Below, in pieces: positions 50,105-58,771 of a stretch of 64,000 nt of DNA. Position 1 is the stretch's first letter. Each line of letters begins with the position of its first letter. The DNA comes from Acidimicrobiales bacterium (lineage in GTDB: Bacteria; Actinomycetota; Acidimicrobiia; Acidimicrobiales; SZUA-35), in contig JANQPB010000029.1 in the NCBI GenBank assembly GCA_028285495.1, forward strand, positions 124,001-188,000, given 5' to 3'. The notes under the pieces are model-generated. The model was not told the origin of the DNA and did no database searches. It saw only the letters and a list, made by a program, of their open reading frames with translations. The position numbers and the translations under genes were made by a program.

Positions 50105-51808
50105 TCAGGCCCGGAGCTCCCGCTCGAGGTACTCGGCGTCGTTCCGGGGCCCCTCGCCGACGCGGGCGCTCTCCTGGCCACGCAGCTCGACCCGACGGAT
50201 CTTGCCCGAGATCGTCTTGGGCAGCTCGCCGAACTCCAGCCGGCGGATGAGCTTGTAGCCCGACACCCGCTCGCGGACGAAACCGAGGATGTCGGCCGCG
50301 GTCTCGGCCGACTCCCGGTGACCCTCGGTGAGGATCACGTACGCCTTCGGCACGAAGCCCCGCAGCTCGTCAGGCGAGGGGACGACGGCGGCCTCGGCCA
50401 CCGCCGGATGCTCGATGAGCACGCTCTCCAGCTCGAACGGGCTGATCCGGTAGCCGGACGCCTTGAACACGTCGTCGGCCCGACCGACGTAGGTGATGTA
50501 GCCGCGCTCGTCGCGGCTGGCCACGTCGCCGGTGTGGTAGTGGCCGTCCCGCATGACCTCGGTCGTCTTGCCGTCGTCGTCGGCGTAGGCCTCCATCAGA
50601 CCGACTGGTCGGGCCGCCAGGTCGATCGAGATCTCACCCTCGTCGGCCGGCTCGCCGTCCTGGTCGAGCAGGTTGATCGCGTAGCCTGGGAGGGGGCGGC
50701 CCATCGAACCGGGCACGAGGTCGGAGCCGGGCGTGTTGCCGATCTGGGCCGTGGTCTCGGTCTGGCCGTAGCCGTCGCGGATGCGGATGCCCCAGGCCTT
50801 CTCGACCTGGGCGATCACCTCGGGATTGAGGGGCTCGCCGGCGGAGATCAGCTCCCGCAGTGCCACCTCGTGGTCGGACAGCTCGGCCTGGATCAGGAAC
50901 CGCCACACGGTCGGAGGGGCGCAGAGGGTCTTGACCTGGTGGTCGATCAGGACCTGGAGCACGGTGGGGGCGTCGAACCGGGTGTAGTTGTAGATGAAGA
51001 CGCAGGCCTGGGCGTTGAACGGTGCGAAGAAGCAGCTCCAGGCGTGCTTGGCCCAGCCGGGGGAGCTGATCGTCCAGTGCACGTCGCCCGGCTGCAGGCC
51101 GAGCCAGTACATGGTCGACAGGTGGCCGACCGGGTAGCTCAGGTGGGTGTGGCGGACCAGCTTCGGCTTCGACGTGGTGCCCGAGGTGAAGTACTCGAGC
51201 AACGGGTCGGCCGAGCGGGTCGACTCGGCCGCCGTGTACTCGTCGGACAGCGACTCGGACTCCGCCAGATCGACCCAGCCGTCGCCCCCGCCGACTGCGA
51301 TCCGGGTGACGCCGGCGGTCAGGGCGCCGTCGAGCGCGTCGACGTTCCCGACCGCCCCCTGGTTGGTGACCACCATCGAGGCGCCGCCCCGCTCGAACCG
51401 GTCGGCCAGGTCGGGCCCGGACAGCAGCGTGGTCGCCGGGATGACGACGGCCCCGATCCGCATGGCGGCCAGCATGGTCTCCCACAGGGCGGTCTCGTTG
51501 CCCAGCATGACCAGGATCCGATCGCCCCGCTCGGCCCCGTTGGCCACCAGGAGGTTGGCGACCTGGCGTGACCGGCGGGCCAGGTGGTCGTAGGTGAGGA
51601 TGGCGGCCGTGCCGTCCTCTTCCAGCAGGTGGAGCGCCCGCTGGTCGTTGCCGTCGGCCATGGGGTCGAAGTAGCCGGTGACCCAGTTGAAGTCGTCGCC
51701 GACGTCGGGCCACGCGAACCCGCCGACCGCCGTCTCGTAGTCGACGCGGTGCTCGAGCAGGAAGTCGCGGGCGGCCAGGAAGGCCTCGTTGGCCGAAGGG
51801 TGCAACAT
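50105..51808 (-). CDS. AMP-forming acyl-CoA ligase (acyl-CoA synthetase)
   Basis: 567 residues, full length. The ATP-binding loop YFTSGTTSKPKLVRHTHL, the GYGQTETTA motif, the hinge GYRISPFELE and the catalytic Lys in PKTISGKIRR are all present. The N-terminal GGFAWPDVGDDFNWVTGYFD resembles the medium-chain (ACSM) and benzoate-type ligases rather than long-chain FadD. It activates a carboxylic acid to its CoA ester with ATP. The start ATG 51808 has a CATACT 7 nt upstream. It is encoded against the CAP gene (13-nt gap) and could feed the acyl-CoA enzymes at 43-48 kb (inference). Confidence 0.92.
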   Translation of the reverse strand: MLHPSANEAFLAARDFLLEHRVDYETAVGGFAWPDVGDDFNWVTGYFDPMADGNDQRALHLLEEDGTAAILTYDHLARRSRQVANLLVANGAERGDRILVMLGNETALWETMLAAMRIGAVVIPATTLLSGPDLADRFERGGASMVVTNQGAVGNVDALDGALTAGVTRIAVGGGDGWVDLAESESLSDEYTAAESTRSADPLLEYFTSGTTSKPKLVRHTHLSYPVGHLSTMYWLGLQPGDVHWTISSPGWAKHAWSCFFAPFNAQACVFIYNYTRFDAPTVLQVLIDHQVKTLCAPPTVWRFLIQAELSDHEVALRELISAGEPLNPEVIAQVEKAWGIRIRDGYGQTETTAQIGNTPGSDLVPGSMGRPLPGYAINLLDQDGEPADEGEISIDLAARPVGLMEAYADDDGKTTEVMRDGHYHTGDVASRDERGYITYVGRADDVFKASGYRISPFELESVLIEHPAVAEAAVVPSPDELRGFVPKAYVILTEGHRESAETAADILGFVRERVSGYKLIRRLEFGELPKTISGKIRRVELRGQESARVGEGPRNDAEYLERELRA

Positions 51809-51815
51809 GGCGCCC

Positions 51816-51821
51816 AGTATG
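51816..51821 (-). promoter_or_regulatory. Leaderless -10 element CATACT for the acyl-CoA ligase
   Basis: CATACT on the minus strand, 7 nt before the ATG at 51808. It matches the element and spacing seen at 3147. Confidence 0.35.
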
Positions 51822-51951
51822 GCCGGTGGCCGCCGTCGGCGCCTCGGCGACGACGAGCGGTCGGGTGGGTGTTCGGGGCCTGCCGGGGAGCCGGTGGTAG
51901 CGTCCGGGGCGGGGCGGAGCCGACCGGCAACGAACCGAGGGAGGCCGGACG

Positions 51952-53154
51952 ATGGGAACGACGTCGACGATCGGCTGGAACGCCGCCGTGCCGCCGAACG
52001 GGTTGGCCAACCGGCCGGCCGGCGGTGCCGGTACCGCCGACAGCAACGACAACCCGCTCGGGCTGGCCACCCCGGTCGGCGACATCGAGCTCGAGACGAC
52101 CCCCGAGCACCGCAACCTCGTCGCCGGCGATCCGCGCTGTGCCGACTGGACCCGGGCCTGGGACGACCCCGGCGTCGTGGCCCTGCGGGCCCGGTTGGCC
52201 GAGGCCAACGGCATCCCCGGCCTGGAGGTGGTCGAGCCGGGCGACGTCGAGCGGGCCACCACGCTGTTCAACCGGGACGGGTTCGTCGCCGTCGCCGATG
52301 CGCTGGCGCCAGACCAGCTCGACGCCCTTCGGCGGGCGGCCGACGAGGTCGTGGCGATGCTGGTCGAGGCCGACCCGGACGGCGCCGTCGGTGGGGGAGC
52401 GGGCGGGCTGCCCCACCGCTACTCGTTCGGCGGGACATCGGCCTCCCGCCATCTCTTCCATCGCCCCGAGTGGTGCCAGCTCATCGACCTGCCGACGACG
52501 ACCCCCATCCTGACCTCGATCTTCGGCTCGCCCGACTACGTGGTCTACGGCTCGGGCGGCGATCTGGCCCTGCCAGGCGCGATCGAGTACCAGGGCCTGC
52601 ACTCCGACAACGTGTGGACGGAGCTGCACGACCCGGTCGGCGGGGTGACGATGCGGGACCTGCCGGTACCGGTGATCCACGTCAATTTCCCGCTTGTCGA
52701 CCTGACCGCCGAGAACGGCCCGATCCGCCAGATCCCCGGCACCCATCGGTCCAGGGCGCCGATCCCGGCCCTGGCCGACGAGCCCGAGTGGATGCGACTC
52801 AGCACCGTCTGCCCGCTGCCGGCCGGCTCGGCCATCATCCGCGACGCCCGCTGCTGGCACGGCGGCACGCCCAATCTCTCCCGCGAGGTTCGGGCGATGC
52901 CTAACGTCGAGTTCATGGCCCCGTGGTTCCGGAGCGAGGCCCTCCATCGCTCGATGAGCCACGAGCGGTGGTTGACGCTGTCGCCCCGGGCCCAGCGGCT
53001 CAGCCGCTACATCGTCGCCGCACCCGGCGAGCCGGTGATCGGCGAGGGGTTCCACCACCCGCGCCGGGTCGAGCGGGAGCGGTTCTGCGAGGAGCAGCTG
53101 GCGGCGATGGAGGCCGACGAGGCCGAGCGCTACCGACGTCGCAACCTGGCCTGA
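51952..53154 (+). CDS. Phytanoyl-CoA dioxygenase family (PhyH) protein
   Basis: 400 residues. The Fe(II) ligands fit HxD at His217/Asp219 (LHSDNVW) and the distal His303 (CWHGG); a conserved arginine for 2-oxoglutarate follows in TPNLSREVR. DGFVAVADALAPDQLDALRR is the typical PhyH start of the catalytic core. It should hydroxylate a lipid, CoA ester or natural product using 2-oxoglutarate and O2. The ATG at 51952 has GGGAGG 7 nt upstream and a TAGCGT at 51,898. It is divergent from the ligase; the N-terminal ~90 residues are poorly conserved. Confidence 0.87.
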   Translation: MGTTSTIGWNAAVPPNGLANRPAGGAGTADSNDNPLGLATPVGDIELETTPEHRNLVAGDPRCADWTRAWDDPGVVALRARLAEANGIPGLEVVEPGDVERATTLFNRDGFVAVADALAPDQLDALRRAADEVVAMLVEADPDGAVGGGAGGLPHRYSFGGTSASRHLFHRPEWCQLIDLPTTTPILTSIFGSPDYVVYGSGGDLALPGAIEYQGLHSDNVWTELHDPVGGVTMRDLPVPVIHVNFPLVDLTAENGPIRQIPGTHRSRAPIPALADEPEWMRLSTVCPLPAGSAIIRDARCWHGGTPNLSREVRAMPNVEFMAPWFRSEALHRSMSHERWLTLSPRAQRLSRYIVAAPGEPVIGEGFHHPRRVERERFCEEQLAAMEADEAERYRRRNLA

Positions 53155-53475
53155 CCGGCCCGGTGTCCAGCACCGAGACCCCGGCTCTGCCTCTCGGCGA
53201 CGTCGCCGCCTCCGGCCGGGTGGCCGACGCCGAGCCGCCCGGGGGCGGACGGGCGTCGAGCGGGTGGAGGAGCTCCGGTGGCCGTTTGGTTTCGATGGTT
53301 CTGGAACGCCGGTTCCACGTGTCGGGCGTGGAACGCCGGTTCCACCATCGGGTCTGGAACGCAGGTTCCACATCTGCCCGGGAAGGTCCGAGGACGGGGA
53401 GTTGGAGGAAGTTGGCGCCCGGCCCCGAGACCCCGTCGCTCGAGCGAGTGGTCGCTCTCCCGCTGCGCCCGCCGC
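53155..53475. other. Gene-free gap between converging genes, with a repeat array
   Basis: About 320 nt without a plausible gene on either strand. It holds the triple palindrome described at 53302-53370. The rest shows no recognised feature. Confidence 0.5.
53302..53370. repeat. Three tandem palindromes TGGAACGCCGGTTCCA
   Basis: Copies at 53302-53317, 53329-53344 and 53355-53370 (the last is TGGAACGCAGGTTCCA), with a 26-27 bp period. Each has 6-bp arms TGGAAC/GTTCCA and a 4-bp centre. Neighbouring copies also pair as GTTCCACG...CGTGGAAC (53312-53319 and 53327-53334, 8 bp). They lie between converging genes. Confidence 0.7.
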
Positions 53476-54300
53476 TCAGGCGGCGAGCTCGTAGTGGGCG
53501 ATCGTGCAGCCGACCGAGAAGATTGGGATCGGCGTGTAGAAGTCGACCACGCCGGTCGAGCCGTCGGCGGCTCCGCTGACGGCCACGAAGGTCCGGATCT
53601 CGAACCCGCCCTGGCCGGCCTCGGCGTAGACCGACAGGTCGTCGTAGTCGAGGAGGGCCTCGGTGTCGTTGCGGGCCCAGCGGTCGAGGAAGTCCCGGTC
53701 CCAGGCCTCGTTGATCTTCCCCGAGTCAGGGGTGGCCGGCCAGTGCGAGATGCCCCCCGTCCCGAGCAGGGCGATCCGCTCGGGCACGGCGTCGACGGCG
53801 CGGCGGATGGCCTGCCCGAAGGCGTGGACCCGGTGCAGCGGGGCCAGCGGCGGTCCCTGGCAGTTGATGTTGACCGGGATCACGGGCAGATCGAAGTCGG
53901 GTGTCAGGAAGTGCAGGGGCACGGCGATCCCGTGGTCGAACTTCCACTCCTCGGCGTAGGCGACGTCGACGGTCTGCATGATCTCGGTGATGAGGCGCTT
54001 CGACAGGTCCCGGTTGCCCGGGGCCCGGAACTTGGGGATGCCGAGCCACGCCGCATCCTCGATGGGGCCGTCGTAGTGGTCGGCCATGCCGATGGCGAAG
54101 CTCGGCATGTTGTCCATGAAGAAGTTGGCGAAGTGCTCGGCCGCGATCACGATCAGCGCCTCGGCGCCGCTGTCGGCGATCTGCTGTCGCTGCCGGTCGT
54201 AGGCCGCGTAGAGGCGGTCTCGGGCATCGGGGTCGGCCTGATCGGCCCGCCCGGTGATGCCAGGGGCGTGGCTGCACACCCCGGCGTAGACGAGGCTCAT
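53476..54300 (-). CDS. Extradiol ring-cleavage dioxygenase, class III (LigB-like) subunit
   Basis: 274 residues. Iron ligands are plausible at His11 (VCSHAPGI) and His56 (AAEHFANFF), with a Glu near the C-terminus in AEAGQGGFEIRT, following the LigB plan (His, His, Glu). FDHGIAVPLHFLTP and VIPVNINCQGPPL are typical of the family. It would cleave a catechol-type ring with O2 at an edge C-C bond (protocatechuate 4,5- or gallate-type). It is coupled by ATGA overlap to the small LigA-like gene upstream. Confidence 0.88.
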   Translation of the reverse strand: MSLVYAGVCSHAPGITGRADQADPDARDRLYAAYDRQRQQIADSGAEALIVIAAEHFANFFMDNMPSFAIGMADHYDGPIEDAAWLGIPKFRAPGNRDLSKRLITEIMQTVDVAYAEEWKFDHGIAVPLHFLTPDFDLPVIPVNINCQGPPLAPLHRVHAFGQAIRRAVDAVPERIALLGTGGISHWPATPDSGKINEAWDRDFLDRWARNDTEALLDYDDLSVYAEAGQGGFEIRTFVAVSGAADGSTGVVDFYTPIPIFSVGCTIAHYELAA

Positions 54301-54722
54301 GGTCGCTCTCCCTCCCGGTCGCCGGCGGCGGCGCGATCGTCGGCGACGGCGCCGAGGTTCCCGCCGCCATCGGTTGCGTTGCTGGTCTGGCCGAGGGCGG
54401 CGGCGTGGGCGTCGACCCCCTCGTACCCGGTCATGGCGTACACGCCCTCCCGAACCGGCCCGTGCTCGGCGATCCCGTCCCGCATCAGTTGCAGGTAGTC
54501 GCCCCACGGGATCTGGTGCAGGGCGGCGAAGTGCATCAGGATCTGGCCGTTGACCCCGAGGTGGAACAGCAGCCCGATGTCGGGGGCGACCAGCGCCTCG
54601 ACCTCGGTGTCGGTCAGCTCGTAGTCACCCAGCGCGGCCCGGCGGTCGGCCGCATACTCCCGCTGGACCCGCTCGTCACGGTTGAGCTGGTAGAGGAACT
54701 TCTGGACGTAGTAGAGGCTCAC
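54297..54722 (-). CDS. LigA-like small subunit of extradiol dioxygenase
   Basis: 141 residues. VQKFLYQLNRDERVQREYAA, LTDTEVEALVAPDIGLLFHLG and GVNGQILMHFAALHQIPW match the LigA domain that forms the lid of LigAB-type dioxygenases. It starts at GTG 54722 and overlaps the LigB-like gene in ATGA (54297-54300). The C-terminal ~45 residues are low-complexity, beyond the usual LigA length. Separate LigA and LigB genes are normal for protocatechuate 4,5-dioxygenase. Confidence 0.87.
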   Translation of the reverse strand: MSLYYVQKFLYQLNRDERVQREYAADRRAALGDYELTDTEVEALVAPDIGLLFHLGVNGQILMHFAALHQIPWGDYLQLMRDGIAEHGPVREGVYAMTGYEGVDAHAAALGQTSNATDGGGNLGAVADDRAAAGDREGERP

Positions 54723-54747
54723 GGTGTCGGTCCCGGTGGTCGGCTGG

Positions 54748-56175
54748 CTACCAGCTGGCGGCGATGTACTGGGTCTCGCAGAACTCGTAGATGCCCTCGC
54801 TGGCGCCCTCGCGGCCGAGGCCCGATTGTTTCATGCCGCCGAACGGGGCCGCCGGATCGGACATCGCCCCCCGGTTGAGGCCGACCATGCCCGATTCGAG
54901 CCGCTCGGCCGTTCGCATGCCCTTGCCGACGTCCGCGGTGTACACGTAGGCGGCGAGTCCCATCTCGGTGTCGTTGGCCGCATCGATCATGGCGTCGTGG
55001 TCGCTGAAGGGGATCACCGGCGCGACCGGGCCGAAGATCTCGTTCGTGGTGATCGGGTCGGCCGGATCGACGCCGCCGAGCACGGTCGGCTCGAAGAAGT
55101 GGCCCGGCCCGTCGATGGCCGAGCCACCGGTGGCCACCGATGCCCCGGCGCCGACCGAGGCATCGACCAGCGAGCTGATGCTGGCGATGGCCTCGGCGTT
55201 GATCATCGGTCCGCACGTCACGCCGGCGTCGAACCCGCTGCCGACCTTCACGTCGCCCATCGCCGCCGCCAGCTTCTCGGTGAAGGCGTCGGCGACGCCG
55301 GCCTCGGCGTAGAACCGGTTGGCGGCGGTGCACGTCTCGGCCGAGTGCCGCATCTTGGCCACCATCGCACCCTCGACCGCAGCGTCGAGGTCGGCGTCGT
55401 CGAACACGATGAACGGGGCGTTGCCGCCGAGCTCCATCGCCACCTTGAGCACCCGATCGGCGGCCCGCCGCAGCAGGACCCGACCGACCTCGGTCGACCC
55501 GGTGAACGACACCATCCGGCACGCCCGGTTGGCGGTGGCCGCGTCGAACCAGGGGCCCGAGTGGTTGGTCGGCACGACGTTGACCACCCCGTCCGGCACG
55601 CCGGCCTCGGCCAGCAGCTCGGCAACCCGGAGCGCGGTCAGCGGGGTCTCCCGCGGTGGCTTGATGACGACGGCGTTGCCCGCGGCGAGCGCCGGGGCCA
55701 CCTTGCGGGTGATCATCGCCGCCGGGAAGTTCCACGGCGTGACCATGACCACGACGCCGACCGGCGGGTGGCGGACGATGATCTGGTTGGTGCCGGCGGG
55801 GCTGATGCCGATGGACCCGTGGATGCGGACGGCCTCCTCGCTGTTCCACCGGAAGAACTCGGCGGCGTAGGTGATCTCGCCCCTGGCGTCGGCCAACGGC
55901 TTGCCGTGCTCGCGGGTGATCAGCGTGGCCAGCTCGTCGGCGTTGTCGACGAGCGTCTGCCAGCTGGCCCGCAGGATCTCGCCCCGCTCCCGGGGGGCGG
56001 TGGCGGCCCAACCGGCCTGGGCCCGGTCCGCCGCCTCCACGGCGGCGGTGGCGTCGTCCGGGGTGCCGGCGGCGACCGTGGCGATGGCCTCGCCGGTGGC
56101 CGGATCGTGGACGACGATCGTGTCGCCGTCGCTGCCGGCCCGCCACTGGCCACCGATGAAGAGTCCGTCGCTCAT
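54748..56175 (-). CDS. NAD(P)+-dependent aldehyde dehydrogenase
   Basis: 475 residues. TPWNFPAAMITRKVAPALAA, FTGSTEVGRVLLRRA, the general base Glu248 (MELGG) and nucleophile Cys282 (ETCTAANRFY) are complete. It resembles succinate-semialdehyde/NADP dehydrogenases (GabD type), which also include semialdehyde enzymes of aromatic meta-pathways. Lying directly upstream of LigA/LigB on the same strand (25 nt), it could oxidise the ring-cleavage semialdehyde (inference). The upstream in-frame stretch to 56736 reads through the tRNA genes and is not coding. No -10 as clear as elsewhere; CCAGGACGG is the likely ribosome site. Confidence 0.92.
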   Translation of the reverse strand: MSDGLFIGGQWRAGSDGDTIVVHDPATGEAIATVAAGTPDDATAAVEAADRAQAGWAATAPRERGEILRASWQTLVDNADELATLITREHGKPLADARGEITYAAEFFRWNSEEAVRIHGSIGISPAGTNQIIVRHPPVGVVVMVTPWNFPAAMITRKVAPALAAGNAVVIKPPRETPLTALRVAELLAEAGVPDGVVNVVPTNHSGPWFDAATANRACRMVSFTGSTEVGRVLLRRAADRVLKVAMELGGNAPFIVFDDADLDAAVEGAMVAKMRHSAETCTAANRFYAEAGVADAFTEKLAAAMGDVKVGSGFDAGVTCGPMINAEAIASISSLVDASVGAGASVATGGSAIDGPGHFFEPTVLGGVDPADPITTNEIFGPVAPVIPFSDHDAMIDAANDTEMGLAAYVYTADVGKGMRTAERLESGMVGLNRGAMSDPAAPFGGMKQSGLGREGASEGIYEFCETQYIAASW

Positions 56176-56552
56176 GGGTCCGTCCTGGTGTCGGCTTGGG
56201 TTCCTCGCCCTCAGTAACACAGACCGCCGGCCAGGGAAAGCCTGATGGAGCCGAGATGGGCCGGTACCCCACCCGGGGGAGTACGGCGAGCGGCAGAACG
56301 AGTTCTGGGCCGCACGACTCGGCTGCCCGGCGCGGCGAGGACCGACCTCGGCATCGGCGCAGCGGGGGAGACGGTCCGTTTCGGCGGATGTCGATCCGGG
56401 TACCGGTACGGCTTCGACGACGCCTCGGCCGGTCATCAGATCCCGAGCTTCGACAGCTCCGAGGTCATCCGGTGGTTCCGTTCGCACCCGACGGCGCTCG
56501 CACCGCGGTGCCATCGACGGGGCGCCGGTGCCGAGGGGCCCCGCCACGTCAG
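56176..56552. other. Gene-free region upstream of the aldehyde dehydrogenase and beside the tRNAs
   Basis: About 375 nt. Open frames here have no coding character and no recognised product. It probably holds the dehydrogenase promoter and the 3' flank of tRNA-Lys. Confidence 0.45.
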
Positions 56553-56625
56553 TACGCCCCCTGGGACTTGAACCCAGAACCTGCGGATTAAGAGTCCGTT
56601 GCTCTGCCAATTGAGCTAGAGGCGC
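56553..56625 (-). tRNA. tRNA-Lys (anticodon CTT)
   Basis: 73 nt cloverleaf on the minus strand: acceptor GCGCCTC/GGGGCGT (a G-U at the end), D arm GCTC/GAGC, anticodon loop CTCTTAA with CTT, T arm CTGGG-TTCAAGT-CCCAG, discriminator A. No CCA encoded. Confidence 0.93.
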
Positions 56626-56627
56626 TC

Positions 56628-56643
56628 GACGGCCGAAGCCGTC
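56628..56643 (-). terminator. UUCG tetraloop hairpin between tRNA-His and tRNA-Lys
   Basis: On the minus strand GACGGC-TTCG-GCCGTC is a 6-bp stem with a stable UUCG loop, just before the 5' end of tRNA-Lys and after tRNA-His. It may end tRNA-His transcription or guide processing. Confidence 0.4.
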
Positions 56644-56654
56644 GGTGTCAGACG

Positions 56655-56660
56655 ACTCTA
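56655..56660 (-). promoter_or_regulatory. Possible -10 element TAGAGT for tRNA-Lys
   Basis: TAGAGT on the minus strand, between tRNA-His and tRNA-Lys and 29 nt before the tRNA-Lys 5' end. Confidence 0.3.
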
Positions 56661-56691
56661 TCGGCATCCCGGCCGGCAGAATCCGCCTGAG

Positions 56692-56768
56692 TGGGGTGAC
56701 CGAGGGGATTCGAACCCCCGACCTCCTGGACCACAACCAGGCGCTCTAACCAACTGAGCTACGGCCAC
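56692..56768 (-). tRNA. tRNA-His (anticodon GTG), CCA encoded
   Basis: On the minus strand the body runs 56768 to 56695: acceptor GTGGCCG/CGGTCAC, anticodon loop TTGTGGT, T arm GGGGG-TTCGAAT-CCCCT, discriminator C73 as required for tRNA-His. CCA follows at 56694-56692. A genomic G at 56769 can supply G-1. Confidence 0.95.
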
Positions 56769-56836
56769 CAAGACCGCTCAATGTTAGCTGCTCGTCGCCC
56801 CGACCCGGCGGCCATTCGCCCTTTCGCCCGGCTCCG

Positions 56837-58771
56837 GTGGGGGCGGCCGGTGGGATCGCCCGCCCGACCGTGGCAAACGGTGCCGCGAGGTGCGATCCTG
56901 CAGGGATAGATCCCTCCGCGAACGACCTCGCCCCGCACCGCCCGGCCGCGAACGACCCCGCCGCCAACGGTGCCGCCCCCGATGCGCCATCCGCCGGCGC
57001 CGCCGGGCCAACGGTCGACCCCGAGCTGGCCGCGGAGCGTCGAGCGCTCGACCGGATCCGGGCTGCCCAGGCCGCCCATCTGGCCGCTGCGGTGGCCCAC
57101 GCCACCCGGCTGGCCGACGAGGCGGCCGAGATGACCGAGGAGGGCATCCGCGACCTGTTCGACGAGGACGCCGAGTCCGACGCCGCCGTCCAGGCGGCCC
57201 TCGTCCGCCAGACATCGGATGCGGCGATGCACGCCATCCGCCGGGTGACCGAGCTGCGCTCGGCCGGCCGGGCGCTGGCCTTCGGCCACATCACCGACCA
57301 GGGCGGGGAACGGCAGTCGATCGGGCGGCTCACGGTGCTCGACGGCGACGACGCCCTCCTGATCGACTGGCGAGCCCCGGCCGCCGTGCCCTTCTACCAG
57401 GCCACCCCGCTGAAGCGGATGGGTGTCGAGCGCCGCCGCAACCTGCTCTACGGCGACGAGGCCAGCGGGATGCCGGGCGAGCTGGTCGGCTACTCGGACG
57501 AGCTGTTCGACCTCGACGCCGCCACCGAGGAGATCGGGCTCCGGGGCGAGGCCGCGCTGCTGGCGTCGGTGACCGCCCCGACCCGAGAGCAGATGCGCTC
57601 GGTGGTGGCCACGATCCAGGCCGAGCAGGACGCCGTGATCCGGGCCGCCGGCGACGAGCCCCTCGTCGTGCAGGGCGGGCCAGGGACCGGCAAGACCGTC
57701 GTGGCCCTCCACCGGGCCGCCTACCTGCTCTATGCCCAGCGGGAGGCGTTGTCCGACACCGGGGTGCTGGTCGTCGGGCCGTCGTCGGAGTTCCTGAGCT
57801 ACATCGCCGGTGTGCTGCCGTCGCTCGGCGAGACCGGTGTCGTGTCGGTCACCGCCCCCGAGCTCTACCCCGGGGTCAGACGGGGCGCCGCCGAGCCGCC
57901 GGAGGTGGCCGAGGTCAAGGGCCGGTTGGCCATGGTCGAGCTGCTGGCCAACGCCATCGGGCTCCGTCGCCGCCGGCCGACCGACCCGCTCAACGCGTGG
58001 TACGGCGGCCGACGGGTGACGCTGCCGAACGAACGGCTCGTGCCGCTGTTCGAGCGGTCCGCGCAGTACCCGAACCACAACGAGGGCGCGGACCAGTTCC
58101 GCTTCGAGGTGATCGAGGCGTTGACCGACGAGGTCTTCGACCCGTCGTTCCACAACCGAGAGGACGCCCGCGAGCACTTCCGACACGATCGGACGGTGAC
58201 CGAGTTCGTGCTCCGGCACTGGCCGCCGCTCACCCCCGAGCAGGCGCTCAACGACCTGTTCGGCTCCCCGGCGCTGCTGCGGGCGGCGGCCGAGGGCACG
58301 GGCCTGACCGAGGATGACCTCGAGCTGGTGTCGCGGCCGCGCACCCCGTTCGCCGATGTCGACCGCATCCGCTGGTCGAGTGCCGACATCCCGTTGCTCG
58401 ACGAGCTGCTCGCCCTGGTCGGGATCTCGCTCGGCGATCGCGACGACGACCGTCGAATCCAGGAGCGGGACGAGGCCGACGAGTTCGAGCTCGCGGCCGC
58501 GGCCGACGTCGGCGGCATCGAGGTCGACGACGAGGACGAGAGCGACGATCCCGACGACGTCGCCTCGCTCGAGGCGCTCATCGGGGCCGGCGCCGAGCCG
58601 GACGACCCGCTGTTCGACACGTCGGTGCTCGACCGTCGCTACGACGACGACGTCGAGCCCCGATCGGCCGGCTCGGGCGGCGGGTTCGGTCGTGGCGACG
58701 ACGGGGCCGGGCCCGCCGACAGCGGCACCGGTGCCGAGGCCGACGGCGAGTTGCGGCGGTGGTGGGGATGA
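56837..58771 (+). CDS. HelD-like motor protein, N-terminal half with Walker A (split gene)
   Basis: 644 residues. A helical N-terminus (DPELAAERRALDRIRAAQAA) is followed by GRALAFGHITDQGGERQSIG and the superfamily-1 P-loop GGPGTGKT (280-287) with VVALHRAAYLL. This is the front half of an actinobacterial HelD, an RNA polymerase-recycling motor related to UvrD. Walker B and the later motifs are missing; they are in the next gene, whose ATG overlaps this stop in ATGA (58768-58771). Residues after about 540 are an acidic Asp/Glu/Gly-rich tail. The GTG start at 56837 is uncertain; a GTG at 56870 is another choice. Confidence 0.85.
   Translation: MGAAGGIARPTVANGAARCDPAGIDPSANDLAPHRPAANDPAANGAAPDAPSAGAAGPTVDPELAAERRALDRIRAAQAAHLAAAVAHATRLADEAAEMTEEGIRDLFDEDAESDAAVQAALVRQTSDAAMHAIRRVTELRSAGRALAFGHITDQGGERQSIGRLTVLDGDDALLIDWRAPAAVPFYQATPLKRMGVERRRNLLYGDEASGMPGELVGYSDELFDLDAATEEIGLRGEAALLASVTAPTREQMRSVVATIQAEQDAVIRAAGDEPLVVQGGPGTGKTVVALHRAAYLLYAQREALSDTGVLVVGPSSEFLSYIAGVLPSLGETGVVSVTAPELYPGVRRGAAEPPEVAEVKGRLAMVELLANAIGLRRRRPTDPLNAWYGGRRVTLPNERLVPLFERSAQYPNHNEGADQFRFEVIEALTDEVFDPSFHNREDAREHFRHDRTVTEFVLRHWPPLTPEQALNDLFGSPALLRAAAEGTGLTEDDLELVSRPRTPFADVDRIRWSSADIPLLDELLALVGISLGDRDDDRRIQERDEADEFELAAAADVGGIEVDDEDESDDPDDVASLEALIGAGAEPDDPLFDTSVLDRRYDDDVEPRSAGSGGGFGRGDDGAGPADSGTGAEADGELRRWWG

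Noticed and set aside
56176..56736. Open reading through the tRNA genes into the aldehyde dehydrogenase
   Set aside because: The stretch PLAQLAEQRTLNPQ is the well-known translation of a tRNA gene, and the real dehydrogenase starts at 56175.
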